A DNA stretch of 64,000 nt from Osedax fenrisi (GCA_964019155.1 OZ025239.1:101983798-102047797), one strand, 5' to 3'. Counted from the stretch's first letter, positions 25,119-38,862 are shown. Made by a program: numbers and translations. Notes: generated from the letters alone by a model not told the origin.

Positions 25119-25146
25119 CACGTGATATTTTAGATTTCTATAAATA
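25119..25146 (+). promoter_or_regulatory. Core promoter of gene B: CACGTG plus TATA box
   Basis: CACGTG at 25119-25124 is followed 14 bp later by TATAAATA at 25139-25146, about 280 bp upstream of the start codon. Transcription would start near 25170-25180, giving a 5' UTR of roughly 250 nt. This is the strongest TATA-like element near the gene, and it is preserved before gene C. Confidence 0.5.
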
Positions 25147-25427
25147 CTCATAAGTTGATATGTTAGAATCACTTACTAGACAGGTTAGCACATGCATGCA
25201 TCTGAATATCTCTCATTGTCATATTGTATCATTTATATAGTCATTTATATAGTTATTTAATTCTCAATTCGTATCGTTCATTTATTTAATGTTATTCTTT
25301 AAATAATTGCATAGAATAATTAAATCATATTATAAATATATTTTAATAAGTTAATCACTCGTGAATTTAACTTTATAAATAATTATAATATAAAACATGA
25401 ATATATATATATATAAATAAATAATCG

Positions 25428-25606
25428 ATGATGAACAATTGTAGTGTTAAAATGGTGGCAGGAAAACTTTCAATCACACTGTTTCTCGGTTAGTAATGTG
25501 CTATATCGCATACACATTCATTGTCAATACAATTATATTCATATTTAATTGTAATTTAATATATTAACAGTGACGTGCGTCAGTTCGGGCTTGGTTCCAG
25601 ACAATG
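25428..25606 (+). CDS. Gene B exons 1-2: signal peptide
   Basis: Exon 1 (25428-25488) plus the 36-nt exon 2 (25571-25606) encode a short basic start, a hydrophobic core (Leu-Ser-Ile-Thr-Leu-Phe-Leu-Val-Thr-Cys-Val) and a small-residue end (Ser-Ser-Gly) typical of secretory signal peptides. Cleavage near residue 27 is plausible. Both introns are phase 1, like most others in the gene, which fits modular exon shuffling. In gene C the same exons are 53312-53372 and 53455-53490. Confidence 0.8.
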
Positions 25607-26215
25607 GTTTGTCCACACACATATATATATATATACATTAAGATTGTATTGATTATAAATAATAACTATATATAATAGTAATATTATTTAGTATTACATA
25701 TTAACATAATTAAAAATTAATATTATTGTATTTAAATTATTACTATAGTAATACTAATCTTTATTACAATTATAATTATTAATAATTTGACGTAATGGTA
25801 TTATCTATGCACCCCGTAATATCTAGACTCATATTGCGATTACGTATATCGTATAACATATTATGTAATCACGTGTGTCTATAGTTGTGGTCACGTGGGG
25901 AGATTGGACAGAATGTACTGTAACATGTGGTGGAGGAGGTTATCAAACTAGGACAAAGTTCTGCGACACTGGATCCGGACCCGTTCAATGTGACTTGCTT
26001 ACTAATTCTTGCGGAAAAATTCCCTGCACCAGTTAGTAATTAGCAGCGAATAAACTCAGCAGTGATATTTTACTTAGCGTTCTGACTTCCGCTCTGTTTA
26101 ATATCTACACGCTTTTCACATTACATTTCATATAAGCACAATATTAAAATAAATATTCACGATTATAATAATTTCAAATAATTATTACTTTAATAACTCT
26201 TCTAATATTATTCAA

Positions 26216-26285
<70 letters not shown>

Positions 26286-29200
26286 GCCTAGAGGTAACCA
26301 TAGTAATAACAAATACACACACACTAGATTATATTATTCTCTATACGTGTGCAATTCGTGACACGCGTCCATACGTGGCCACCATCGTAACGTCCGTAGC
26401 GCGTTCGATACCGCACTGGTCGGCCATTGCAATAAACCACACACCCGTACAGGTACGTACAGCGATTGGACGGAATGTTCTGCGAGTTGTGGCGGGGGTA
26501 CCAGGACCAGGTCATACGGAACTGACGCCAAATACCTGCAGATGATTGACTGTAACACACACGTATGCGGAGTAGGTTCGTACCTGAGTGGCAGTGACGT
26601 ATTAGTAGTGTGCTGCATGTGCGGCGCACTACGGTTACTATACGTGTAGTGTGTGTGCGTGATATGCTGTGTTCTGATTGGTTAGTAAAGTTAATGTAGA
26701 ACACGTGACTTGACGGGCTAACTTAAATTAGAGAACATATATCAAATAGAATTATTAAAACGTCTATTTTATGATTCTCTTTACTTGCATGAGAACATGT
26801 GATTATACATTTATATTCACTAATATATTAAATCCTATATGATATTTCGTAATAATTATTTATAATATGTTATTATATTATTATTATATAAATATTATAA
26901 TTTTTAATAGAGATTATTTATTTAGATCATGATTTAATCTAATCATGGGAATTATTATAATAAAGTTAATTATTAAATCTAATAATTAATAATAATAATT
27001 AAATATATCAATATATATATATATATATATATACATATATATAAATATAATGATATCAAAATAAGCGTTATTTCCTTGTATAAATAATATTGACTAAATA
27101 TGTATGATATCGTGACGTATGTGTAACCCGTATTAGTAGTGCGAGCCACTAGTACACGGTTATAGTATACAGGTCAGCACTAGTATACCGTTATAGTATA
27201 GAGGTGAGCACTATAGTATAACGGGTATACCGTACACAGAAAGGTACTGCCCCAGCGACTTCACGTTCGTGCTCGACTCGTCCGGTAGTATCGGAAACAA
27301 GAACTGGTGGATACAGAAGCAGTTCGTTATCGATTACATTCAATCCATGCAGATTTGTTAGTACTACATCATTACACACGCACGCACACACGCGCGTACA
27401 TATAGAGTGAAGCTCGCTAATCGAGAATCCCGCTAACTCGGACTTTTACGAGTGCTAGTTTGTTTTTGTTAGTATGTAAATATATGTAAGAATACATCGA
27501 TATCTCAGACATTTTCGTCGGTCTAGTCCAAGTTAGCTGTAGTTAACTGTACACATTTGTATATGTGAGTATAAAGTCAATAGTAACGCTGGCATTATAA
27601 ACAGTTATCATTATATTAATATAATAGTTATATACTATAAGATATTTACTATATATATGATTATAATATGGATATATTTAAATAATATATTTATATAAAA
27701 ACGAAAAGTTCATACTTTGAATAATTAATAAATACAAAAACATAGTAATACATAATAATATACTATAGTATAATATAGTAAAATTGAACAATAGTATATG
27801 AATAATAATCGTTCAGTATCATCACTATTATCACTATTACAATGGATGTTGTGACTGCCGCGCGTACGTCACCGCCCCCTGTCACGCCTCCTGCCACGCC
27901 CCCATTTACCCGATACACTCGACCTTCAGCTTACGAGAGTACCAGGATCGGATTCGTGGTATACAGTTACACGGCGGTAGTGAGCTTCGATCTGACCACG
28001 TACGGAAACAAACAGATGATGATCGAGCACATCTGGAGACTAGACTACATGTCTTCTTCGACTAACACAGCTAGCGGTCTATTGGTTATTACTAGTCACG
28101 TGATCACGAGTGAAGGTCAAACATCGCGCACTATAGTGTGTGCATGCAGTGTTCGCCGTGAACCGATTACGCAAGCGCACCGATATTGCCCGGTCAATGC
28201 ACGCTCTCGATATCAATGTAATATCGCTATTTCTTATATCTTATTCTAAAGTGATTTTTTACGAGAAGAAGATAATATTTAAAATAATATGTCAGCGATA
28301 CAATTTATAATTTATGAATGATTCTAAAATTAAAAACAATATATATATATTATATGTGAGTTTATACGTGAATAGTGTGTATAGTTATGTACATTATATA
28401 GGCTATGCACGATATGGTGACCAGTACGAGAAGGTCTTCGATCAAACAAATCGCCATCCTTGTCACTGACGGAGAAGCAAACCGTGATGTTGCATTAACG
28501 ATACCCCGCGCCACATCTGCTAAAGATGACGACATCACAATTATTGTACTAGGTTAACCTTTAACCTTATTGTATTAGGTTGACATATAACCTTATTGTA
28601 CTAGGTTAACCTATAACCTTATTGTACTAGGTTAAACTATCAATATAACCGTTAATTATAGTTTTAATACGATTATTTATTTTAGAATTAAAATTAAATT
28701 ATTAATGTTCATTAATTACGTTATATAACTGGCGTGATTAAATTCTCAATTAAAGACTAAACTCATAGGTAGTAGCTGTTTAAAGTGAGTTCACCATTAC
28801 GCAGGTATCGCTAACTACGACCCCGTGGAAATACTCGCTATATCGTCCGGACCGGAGTACGTGGCTAAGATTTCCAGCTTTTCTTCTCTGCACAACATAC
28901 TCGGCAATATCACGGACATCACGTGCTTCAGTTCAGGTAATCACGTGTTCGGTGACGCGTATCACGTGACCTACGCGCGTGTCACGTGACACCACTATTA
29001 TCAACGCGTATAATATCACGTGTTATATCGGCGATCCGTCCTACACAGGACATGACGTCGACTGTAGAAGATGCGAACACACCGTCGGACTCGTACATCA
29101 ACCCGACACGCAGAATTGTCACAGGTTAATACACACGCGTAAACATCACATGATGGTCACATGACAGGCGATGATGATTCACGGCTGCTATGATGATTCA

Positions 29201-30141
29201 CTAACGCACACATACTTCATCCGTAGCTACTACGTGTGTATTAAGCTGCCCACCGGTGATTACGTCATTTATAACATGAATTGTCCGGGAAATTCATACT
29301 GGAGTCAGGTTACTATAGTCGTAGTATAGATGTAGTCGTTGTATAGATGTAGTCGTAGTATAGATATAGTTGTAGTCTAGATATATACATGTAATATAAT
29401 CTAAGCATTAGCCAAACTAGGATGAAACCGAGAATACTTTTAGATACAAGTGAACATTGCACACAAATGCAGTCAACAAAACAAGTGATTTATAGTGTCG
29501 GTAGAAAGTATGATTATTTATATGATATATAACTTAATAAGTATGATTCATCATAAACTAAGATACTAATGTGGGTTCGTTACTGTTTAGTCTGTTAGGG
29601 GCTGTATTCGCACGTACCCTTCTGACGGTTCCTGCGACCATACCGCTGACCCGAAGTCAACGCAAGCCATCACCACTACAGGTTCAGCAACAACAACAAC
29701 AACAACACTAGAAATTAATACTATAATAGTTGAAAACCACTCACAATTCTATATAAATATACTATAATATAGTATCTTAGTATCCTATGATACACTGTAG
29801 CATCTAAAAACTACGTAAAAAGCTACTTCACTACGTATTTAATATGGAATATAGCGTGGATAATTACATTCTTACGTACGTACACACGCACACAGTGAAA
29901 GCGCCGTGTCCTTTATCACCCGTAGTAGGCGAGCCCACAAAGTTCACGAACGGAGGAGAGGAGTTCTCCTGCCCTCCCGGTACTAAGTTCATTGCTCAGA
30001 AATGCACTTGCAACGGAACAGGTTAGCCAATGAATTACACAATTGTCATTGACGGTCATAATATAGGTATATAGGTATATAGGTATATATATAATACTAA
30101 TAATAATATCAGAACATAGGTATGACCATGCTAAAAGAACT

Positions 30142-30185
<44 letters not shown>

Positions 30186-31318
30186 GACCTGTAATAATAT
30201 AATAATATAGCATGCTACACGAGCACCCTTAATACCTGCTGTAGCTCGTAGCTTCTCTCTATAACTATACGTCCTGTATCTAGCACACACACACATCTTC
30301 AGTGTTATTACGTCACACCCGCTGTGTGTGATGTAACCGGGCTACGACGTCACTCACTTCTCCCTTTCTCCCCCCTTCTCCACCCCCTCTACCCCCTATA
30401 TTCATATACACCTCCCCCGTCGCGAACAGCTACCGCGGATTGTTCGGATGACATGTTGTTACACTTCCCGATGGACTCGCACTTCAATGACGTAACCTGT
30501 ACCCGCGCCACGTCATCGGTAGTCGGAACCGGAAGCGTGACCCTGGTCAGCGATGCCGTCAGAGGCACCGTCGCTAAATTCAACGATGCGTTTTTAACCG
30601 TTAGTCTCTGGTGACGCGTGACTAGTTGTGATGTTGTTGTTGTCCTATTAGCGATGTTAACGTACGCGCGTACAGTGCATGCACTACACGCGTGTACCAC
30701 TAACCTATATAGATGTGTGTGACGTACACACACGCATCACGTGATCTAGTGTTCGTTAATTTATAAGATGACTCATCCGAGGTTTATGATTTATTGAGAT
30801 TTGCTCGATTTATTTTCAATGAAATCCGAGTAAATCATGAAAAATCTCTCGTTTTATATGTGTTTGTAATATTATATATACGTATACGTTCGAATACACA
30901 TATAGATACATACGATATGTTACTTGCAGGTGCCTTACTTAAACTCTTATTTCGCGGGTGATTATGTCGAAGCTCTTTCCGTCTGTCTTTACTACAAGTT
31001 CACTGAAGTTGATGGTTAATATGCATGTAGGCAATGGGTTGCGACCCAGTTTGTATGCATATCGCAATGGGCTATGACCCGATGCATGTGCAATACATAG
31101 TAGATATAAGGCTTTATTAATAAGTGTGTGTATGTGTGTGCATTATAACTACTTCTTAGAATATAGTTATATAATTAAGCATTATTAAGCGTGCTTAATT
31201 TTATATTATTTTATAAAATATATACTACTAATATTACACATTTTTTAGGTTTACTATAAACATTTATTACCAAATAATAGTTAATTGAAAATATGATATG
31301 ATATTATAATAATAATAA

Positions 31319-31379
<61 letters not shown>

Positions 31380-32871
31380 GTACATATAAATAATGTAATA
31401 CATTATGTAATTACTTACTTATAATTTTATGAATATATGTATTATCTATTTTAAATAATATACTATTATAATGGATACTTGTAAATATACAGAAATATAA
31501 TCAATTGATAACGCGTTACATTATTGATTTTCAATCTATAATTAATTTCGAACTAAATTTAAAAAAAATAAGATTAATCTCCACTACAAATCGTCACGGT
31601 ATCGCTTAAACAATAGAATGACGTAATCAACGATGACGCATACTTTGTTGTTGTAGGAGATAGTCACGTGATGGTCAGTAACGGAGACTGCGTGGACTCG
31701 CCATCTTTTGAGATCGGAGTGACAGCCGATACCGGAACCACTATGGCCGCTTATGGTGCCGTTGAAACTAGCACCGGAAACACGGGTACCGATACAGTTA
31801 CAGGGGTTGGTGTCCGCTTATAACTAACATCGGGTAACATTGTATATCATAGTATATATATATATTAAAATATATCTAGATTAGATCATTGTTATTCGTG
31901 TAAGCTATATCATTATAATGCAACGCGGGCCTATTATATAAAGCATATAATAACGATTATAATGCAGTGATTAAACTGAATATTATAGTTAGTTATCTAG
32001 CGATAATTGGTTGACGGCTTAACATAATCCCAACTCTGACGTCACAGCTGAACAAGAACCAATGGCATCACGCATGCTGGGTTTTCGATGGAAGCTCGAT
32101 GAAGTTCTACAAAGATAAAGTACTTCAAGGAGTCGTAGCCGCTTCAGGTAAGCGCCAACCAATCATCAGCGACCTCGTATATAGTTATCGCGGCTAATGT
32201 CAATCACAGTAATTTGTGTCGTCATTAAATAATGGATAGTGGACGTGGCTTCAATCCTTAGCCGAACCTATGAAATAGGTCTTAAAGTAATAATTAGAAG
32301 TGATCCTATATATAATTATGTATAAAATAAGAATCTGAATTTGTTAAGACCGTGGATATTTTAACGCGATAGCGGCTTCGATGGGACTTTAGAGCCACTT
32401 GTTTATAAGTTAAAATCGCATCTAAATTATGGATAGGATGAAAAGACTCCACCAAAATAAAACAATTTTAACTTTTTAAATATGAACTCTAATATGAACT
32501 ATTTTATCTTACTAACATTAAACGCGCAATAATTAGAATATCACGTGATACGAATGTCACGTGACAGCAGTGATGTATAATGCTTACATAACACCGGACA
32601 ATCACACGTGATACTACACGCACCCCACCTCACTGACACATTGTTACGCAACCTATAGGTAATGTGAAGAACACCAATGCCGATATGACTATTGGATCCA
32701 GGTGCGGAGAAGGCAAATTCGGAGGATTCATTGACGACGTTAGTACTAGTCACGTGTAATATTCACCACGTGACTACAATTTAAAACCACGCCTACATTT
32801 ATTGCCATTCATTAATACAGGTAAAGGTATGGTCCCAAGCGATCTCCCAAGCTGACATCGACTTATTATAG
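25428..32871 (+). CDS. Gene B: complete 18-exon TSP1-vWA-chitin-binding-LamG matrix protein (Pif/BMSP-like)
   Basis: Exons: 25428-25488, 25571-25606, 25885-26031, 26453-26575, 27240-27356, 27930-28084, 28402-28552, 28805-28936, 29049-29124, 29227-29308, 29591-29681, 29896-30021, 30430-30599, 30930-31014, 31657-31805, 32048-32147, 32659-32738, 32821-32871. They sum to 1932 nt, divisible by three, with phases agreeing at all 17 junctions: about 643 residues. Layout: signal peptide ~1-27, TSP1 ~33-81 and ~82-122, vWA ~125-305, chitin-binding ~308-375, half chitin-binding module ~391-432, LamG ~433-643. No membrane segment follows the signal peptide, so the product should be secreted. Two adjacent ATGs begin at 25428 and 25431; a third in-frame ATG at 25452 has a better context (aaaATGg) and gives a cleaner signal peptide. 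The exon 6 donor (28085) and exon 15 donor (31806) are the least certain borders. The Pif/BMSP likeness rests on domain order, not an alignment; the N-terminal TSP1 pair is not part of the usual Pif layout as I know it. Confidence 0.87.
25885..26575 (+). CDS. Gene B exons 3-4: two thrombospondin type-1 repeats
   Basis: Exon 3 (25885-26031) encodes a canonical TSP1 repeat with WGDWTECTVTCGGG, an Arg after the Cys-Gly stretch and six cysteines. Exon 4 (26453-26575) encodes a second with SDWTECSASCGGGTRTR but only four cysteines. Both exons are symmetrical phase 1-1 (147 and 123 nt), so each is an independently shuffled module. TSP1 repeats usually bind glycosaminoglycans or other matrix proteins. 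Gene A keeps only exon 4 inside the window (233-355); in gene C the exons are 53771-53917 and 54345-54467. Confidence 0.88.
27240..28936 (+). CDS. Gene B exons 5-8: von Willebrand factor A domain with intact MIDAS
   Basis: Four exons (27240-27356, 27930-28084, 28402-28552, 28805-28936) make one vWA domain of about 180 residues. The metal-ion-dependent adhesion site is complete: VLDSSGSIG (Asp-x-Ser-x-Ser) in exon 5, the Thr of STNTASGL at the end of exon 6, and the Asp of LVTDGEANRD in exon 7. The last exon gives the closing strand and helix. The domain should bind a divalent cation and a protein partner. The exon 6 donor is taken at 28085 because it is the phase-0 choice that joins exon 7 in frame and restores normal spacing after the MIDAS Thr; the reading frame also runs on past it, so retention would extend the protein. 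Confidence 0.88.
28541..28637 (+). repeat. 26-bp tandem repeat across the exon 7 splice donor (gene B)
   Basis: Same four-unit array as in gene A; the real donor is at 28553. Confidence 0.85.
29049..30021 (+). CDS. Gene B exons 9-12: peritrophin-type chitin-binding domain plus a half domain
   Basis: Exons 9-11 (29049-29124, 29227-29308, 29591-29681) join to a six-cysteine module with spacings 14, 5, 14, 12 and 9 between cysteines. That fits the peritrophin-A/CBM14 pattern (13-20, 5-6, 9-19, 10-14, 4-14). The Tyr-Tyr-Val-Cys and Cys-Pro-Gly-Asn landmarks are present. Exon 12 (29896-30021) holds only the second half of such a module (FSCPPGTKFIAQKCTC). CBM14 domains bind chitin, so the protein is inferred to sit on a chitin scaffold. 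The exon 11 acceptor is placed at 29590 because the next AG breaks the frame. A threonine-rich stretch follows in the same frame if the 29682 donor is skipped. Confidence 0.78.
30430..32871 (+). CDS. Gene B exons 13-18: LamG/concanavalin-like domain and C-terminus
   Basis: Six exons (30430-30599, 30930-31014, 31657-31805, 32048-32147, 32659-32738, 32821-32871) encode about 210 residues matching a LamG_3-type jelly-roll. Landmarks are the opening strand LLHFPMDSHFND, then GTVAKFNDAFLTV, the NQWHHACWVFDGSS strand pair near the end, and GKFGGFIDD followed by VKVW. The last 17 codons end in TAG at 32869-32871 right after the final strand, so LamG is the true C-terminus. In Pif-like proteins the LamG domain follows the chitin-binding modules in the same way. 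Confidence 0.85.
31321..31376. repeat. (TA)n tract in intron 14 of gene B
   Basis: Longer allele-like form of the tract at 5111-5156. Confidence 0.9.
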
Positions 32872-32991
32872 ATATTTAGTTAAATATCACTACATTTATT
32901 TTATAATTTTTTACGACTTTTTATCCATTCTTTTATAATTTTTATACTATACGTACTATTATATATTTCGTAATTTTATACTTTTCATTAA

Positions 32992-32997
32992 AATAAA
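32992..32997 (+). promoter_or_regulatory. Candidate poly(A) signal of gene B
   Basis: AATAAA about 120 bp after the gene B stop, at the same relative place as in gene A. Confidence 0.5.
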
Positions 32998-33536
32998 ACT
33001 ATTTACATGTATTATTGGTCATATTCTGATATATTATTTCTTACATTATATATATATATTTCATGAATCATAAATCCGATTTCTTCAAATATACATCTTC
33101 ACACCCATATTACTAAATTATTATTTATTCTCTCCAAAATCAATACAATTCTTCTATTGTAATAAAACACATACAATTTAGTAAACTTTAGTGAACTATA
33201 CTAATATTTACCTTAATATATTATTTATTGTACACCCTTGCCATGATTCTAACACTGAACCATGTATACACACATATACACACACACATATATATATATA
33301 TATATACATATAGGTTAATACTGTAATATGAGATTCAACCGTATCCACATATGCACTTTGGTCCATATAACTATTAGACACCTTAAAAGTTGAATATAAA
33401 TTAGAACCATTTTTTGACATACCGTGACATGATGTACTGCCTCATATTACGAATCAACTATTTCACGAGAGAAAGATAATTTCACACCTCTATTGCAAAT
33501 ATCAACAACGTCACATACAAATATTATCACACGACA

Positions 33537-36500
33537 GGGTGGTCCATGACATACTTCTTCCATCCTTCTCTATCATTCATCGCTGTCTTTATTTCGTCTA
33601 TTGTTATCGGTATCATCCCGCAGTTTCCATGTACGTCTTCGCTGGGCGTCCACGTGAACGGTTACCATGCTGTGGTTGCCAGAGTATCAGGTCGCTCGCT
33701 ACTTCATCTTTGATTCTCCAGCAGTGACCGGCGAACCTTAGCCTTTGCATGCGTATAGATTTACTAATTTTTGGAATATTGCCATATAATTTCTCATTTG
33801 TTAGATGATCTCGCCAGGACTTATTTGTTACGGCTCGGAGCATGCGTGTGTATATTCCATCAGTCTTTTTCTCTAACGAGGCTGTTAGAGTCCAGGTTAC
33901 AGAACCGTAAACAAGCACTGATTCGACTGCCGCTCTAAAAAAAATATCTTTTAAGATGAGTATATAGTTTTGATTTCCAGATTATATTCATACTATTTAA
34001 TGCTGCCCAAGCTTTAGAAATCCTTATATTAATATCTCTTTTTGTTGATCTGATATATCTTCCTAGATATTTAAAATCCTCTACTTGATTTATTACACTT
34101 CCACAGATACTTTTCATTTGCATGTTTTTATTCTGATTGATATTTATATATTCCGTTTTGTCAGTGTTAATGCAAAGTCCAATTTCTTTTGCGGATGATT
34201 CTATTTTCAGTAATAATGTATTAGCAGCTTTCAGAGTATTACTTGTTACGGCAATATTATCAGTATAGTCCATATCCGTAATTTGTTCAGTGGGATATCG
34301 TCTACATTTTCTCTCTGTTAGATTAACACCTAGCTCTCGATTATTATTCAATGACGTCTTCAGAATATAATCGAGAGAGATTATAAAGAGGAACGGCGCA
34401 AGTGTATTACCATGTAAGACCCCAGTTGTTATTTCAAAGTAAGGATTATCTCCGTCTGGTGAGCGAACCATTGAACGAGTATTCTTGTAGAGCATCATAA
34501 TTGCACAAACTGTCTCTTCTGGTATACCATATTTTAAATGTATTTCTTTCATCTTTTTTCGATTTATCGTATCAAAAGCTTTTGAAAAGTCAATGAAGAG
34601 TAGAGCTAGTGGCAGATTTTTAGATTTGACTCCTTCTAAAATTTGTCTGATAGTCAGTATTTGTCCCGTTGTTGATTTATTTGTTCGGAAGCCATTATGA
34701 TTTTTCTTAGGATTAGATCAATTTCAGGTCTAATCCTGTTTAATAACATCAGGTTATATATCTTTGCGGCGATTGCTATTAGAGTAATTCCTCTGTAGTT
34801 TTTTGTGATGTAAGGTCTCATTTTTTAGGAAAAGGAAGTATACATCCATTGGTCCAACTTACTATAGGTTCCTAAAAATAAACACGAGTACAGGATTATA
34901 ACAAAAATTCTTTAAATTCATCTAATTTCCAAACTTCTGCTGGTATTTCGTCCAAACCTATTGCTTTTCCATATGATATATTATGTGTAGCTTTCATAAC
35001 TTCTTCTTTCGTGAAATGACCGATTTATATATCAAGATTATTCAATATATGATCTAAATTTTTCTATGAAATGTCGATTGGATATTCTTGCCAAGTAAAT
35101 CTTTGAAATGTTTATGCCAAAGTTTGATTCGTTTATTATCATTGTTTACTTTTAGTTTAGATTTATTTGATTTTTTTCTTCCACTGATTTCATTTATTGT
35201 TTCCCAGGCTAGTGCAGATTTCTTATTTGTGGCCGCCTTTTGGATTTCATATATCTTTTTATTTATGTATTTTTTTGTTCTGAATCATAAGAATTAACTA
35301 ATGAGCATTTATAAACTTATTGATATTCATCTGTGTAGGAGAGCTATTTCAGTTGTACTGCTTTATGCAATATGTCACGTTTTTGACAGATGTTTTCGGT
35401 ATCCCAGGGTATTCGTTTCTTTAATTTGGGTTTTAACTGAATTACTTTATTAGTTGCATCTTTTCATGCCTTTTCAAAATATGAATATCTTGTACTTGCT
35501 GATAACGTAGTTTCTGCATCAGAATGTTGAAGGCTCAATAATCTGTTTTTCACTGTTACAATAAATGCATTTCTAATATCAGTATCATGTTTTAATCTTG
35601 TCCAGTCATATGGTTTGCATTTACTACTTTTTCTTTGTATTAGCTCTAAGACTCAATTTTATATCTGTTGTTATTATACGGTGAACAGACGCAATGCTAT
35701 TAAAAGAGTTGTAAGCTCTGAAGTTTTTTTTACACTATTCTTCCATTTCTTATTCATTATTATAAAGTCAATCTGTGATTTAAAATCATTTGGAGAATTG
35801 TGCGTCCATAACTGACCATGTCTTTTCTGGAAATGAGTGTTTAGACATAGCATATTGTTTTCCTGAAGATAGTCTTTGAGCATTTGGCCATTTCGATTTG
35901 AAGTTTGATGATAGGCATATTTATATCCACTGTCTTTTCCGAGGTGAGCATTTAAGTATCCTCCTATGATTATAACATTATGCTTTGGTATCTGTCATGA
36001 CAAACATGTAAGTTTTGTATAGAACATATCAGTTTCTTGTTCGTTACTAATATTTGTTGGACTGTAACATGAGATCACAGACGTTTGTGGATTTCCTTGA
36101 AAGTTCACCATCATAATTCTAGGTGATATCATTTCGACACTAGCGATTGTGTTATAAGCTTGGCTGCTGACGATAATTCCAATTCCACCAGTTGCGGCAT
36201 TTATACTATTCTTCCAGGCTGATAGAATTAGTAGTTTCCATTTATCATAAGCTGTTATTTGATGACACTATCTTCATGTATGAATCTATGCTCTTGAATG
36301 CAGATAATATTTTGTCCAGTTTTGTTAGCTGAGGCTATCAATTCTGGGATTTTTTATACTTTTTGAAGTGTTTGGGTATTTAATGATCCGATTTTAAATC
36401 GTTTAGTTGCATTTAATAGTTGTAAAGTTTTCATCTTATTTTTTTTTTCTTTTCTTTTCTCTTTTTCGTTCTATTTCTCAGTAATTAACTTTTCGACTGC

Positions 36501-36872
36501 AACCTGAGATAGAATTTCATGGACGCGCTCCTTGTTCCACGCGACGATCGATGCGGGATGGATAATTGTTGTGTTGTATTGTCATGGTTTACTTTCGATG
36601 GCTAGATAAAATGTGCGGTCGCCACTCCATACACATTTGCGTAACCCTGCGCGGGTGGCTAACTGGTACTATGCCTTGCCAAAGGGCAACCAGTATTTTT
36701 TCCGGCACTGCTAATTGATTATTCGCAGCTAACCATTATATATAATGGCCGTTCCCCTATCCGCAACCTGGGGAGCCGGTGGATTGGAATTATCATCACC
36801 ACATCATCATATCAATTTCGGATATAGATGAAGAAATGTGGGCCGAGGATCCTACGTAAACTGAGCTCTCCA
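33537..36872 (-). mobile_element. Copy in unit B of the near full-length LINE
   Basis: Homologue of 7327-10658, differing by a few substitutions and a short insertion at the 3' tail (CAGGGTGG after the left flank). It has the same broken frames (RT 33935-34552, C-terminal part 33613-33918, endonuclease end 35674-35883) and the same Tyr-Thr-Asp-Asn active-site change. It therefore spread by duplication of the unit, not by a new transposition. Confidence 0.85.
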
Positions 36873-37035
36873 CAATTATTCACACGATAATATCACGAAG
36901 CATGTGGCTAATCTGTTGTGAATACAACACATATTGTAATTATTAAATAATGATCTTAAAATTTATAATTTAGCAATAATCATAGAAACTGTTATCCTAC
37001 ATACGGCGACTACTTTCTCAACTATGTAATTTATG

Positions 37036-37309
37036 TCTGAAGTATATAGCTCATTAGGACAACCATGATTGCAAAGATAGTAAGCCAGAGGTCCCGGATT
37101 CGACTCCAGGCAGTAATTATTTGTCTCTTGTGTTTATAAAAAACTTAGAAAAACCAAGAATTTTGTTTACTATTTGCATTGTACTGTCCTCACAGTTATG
37201 TATAACATGTATACGTCTATGTCTTATTAAGGGTTCCATTTGTATCCTTTATTCAATATATATTTATATATATATATGTGATTTTAATAAATAAATATTA
37301 TTATTATTA
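37036..37309 (+). mobile_element. tRNA-derived SINE (unit B, first)
   Basis: Duplicated copy of the SINE at 10821-11092, with the same boxes and tail. Confidence 0.75.
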
Positions 37310-37944
37310 AGCACACTTGTTTATCTTCCCATCTAACCAACGTATAACTTAGCGAAATGATGTCATTATCTTGCAGTATAGATGTATACTGATACTGACA
37401 AGCTATACTCCAACCACTATTATGTAATGCGAGGAATTACTTATTTATTTAATAATTACATATTATTTTATATTCGATATGATAATCAAATATCGCTAAC
37501 CATTATTTCTCTAAATTCATCGATGGTTTTAGCATAATCATATAAAATATGAATTCTTAAAATAAAATTGTATTAGCAGATTTCAAAATATATATTAATC
37601 CCTGAAAATATTCCTATTACTATTTAATATTTGTCAAATATAAAATATATATAAATATACTTTATAAATTGTACTTTAATAAGAGCCTTAATAAGGGATT
37701 TATTTACATATGAAATTTATCTATAATTATTGTTTTGCTAAAAAGCACCATAACTTTAGAAATACATAAAATAACAACTACGTGTTATTGTATATTGTAC
37801 ATTCATCTATAGCTATATTAATACCAATATAGTGGTACATACACTAATAGTACACAAATGAATACAGATTTTTATTATTATTTGTAATCGCTTATCGTTT
37901 ATAAATGCACATTTTAGGCACTTATTTATTGTTATCTTATCGAG

Positions 37945-38760
37945 AGAAGGAACAACATATATCCAGCAATAACAATTACATATGTTGACTATGCGGATGA
38001 TCTAGTTATAATAACAGATACAAACAACGAAGCAATAATACATAATAGTACATAAAATTGAACATACTGTAAAAGAAATTGGGCCGACTATAAATACTGG
38101 AAAGACGGAATTCATCAGTTTACATCAAGGAACAAATGAAGTTATCAAAATCATAAACGCATTAAAGAAGTTTCTGATGTTAAGTATCTTAGAAGCTAAA
38201 TTCAGTCAACAGAAAAATATATCAATATTATATTATATAAAAGCTGAGAAGCCTTAAATGAGATGATCTCTATATGGAAATCTAGACTATAGTCAGGTAT
38301 ACCTGATAAAATGAAAAGAAACTTTTTCAGAGCAACTGTTGAGTTTGTGTTAACATATGGTTCTTTTAGCTGGACTCTAACAAAAGCGCTTGATAAGAGA
38401 CTCAATGGAAATTATACTCGAATGATGAGTGACATCCTAAATCGATATTGGAAAGATCATCCAAATAATAAAGATATATACGTAAATATACCGGACATTT
38501 GCACGTCGATAAGACAGCAAAGATTACTTTTTTCTGGGCACTGTTGGAGATCTAAATTGGAACTTGCATCGGATGTTATAATGTGGCAACCTACTCATAG
38601 TAAAAGAAAAATAGGTCGACCCCTCAGAACCTACGTCGATCAGCTGGTAGATGATACACTCTGTGATGTAAACGAAATAAAAAAGGCGATGGAAGATAGA
38701 GCTGGTCGGAGGAAGATAGTCAAAAATTTCCGAGCAAGCTCGACATGGTAAGGTATGCAT
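37945..38760 (+). mobile_element. 5'-truncated LINE fragment, plus strand (unit B)
   Basis: Homologue of 11728-12543 with few substitutions; open C-terminal stretch at 38311-38751. Confidence 0.85.
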
Positions 38761-38862
38761 GCATCTGCATGCAACTGCAGTATCTAAAATAATTTGATTA
38801 CATTATCGAATAGCTAAACATTAACTTACTACCTGTCGGCGTTAGGGGGTCACATCACACTA

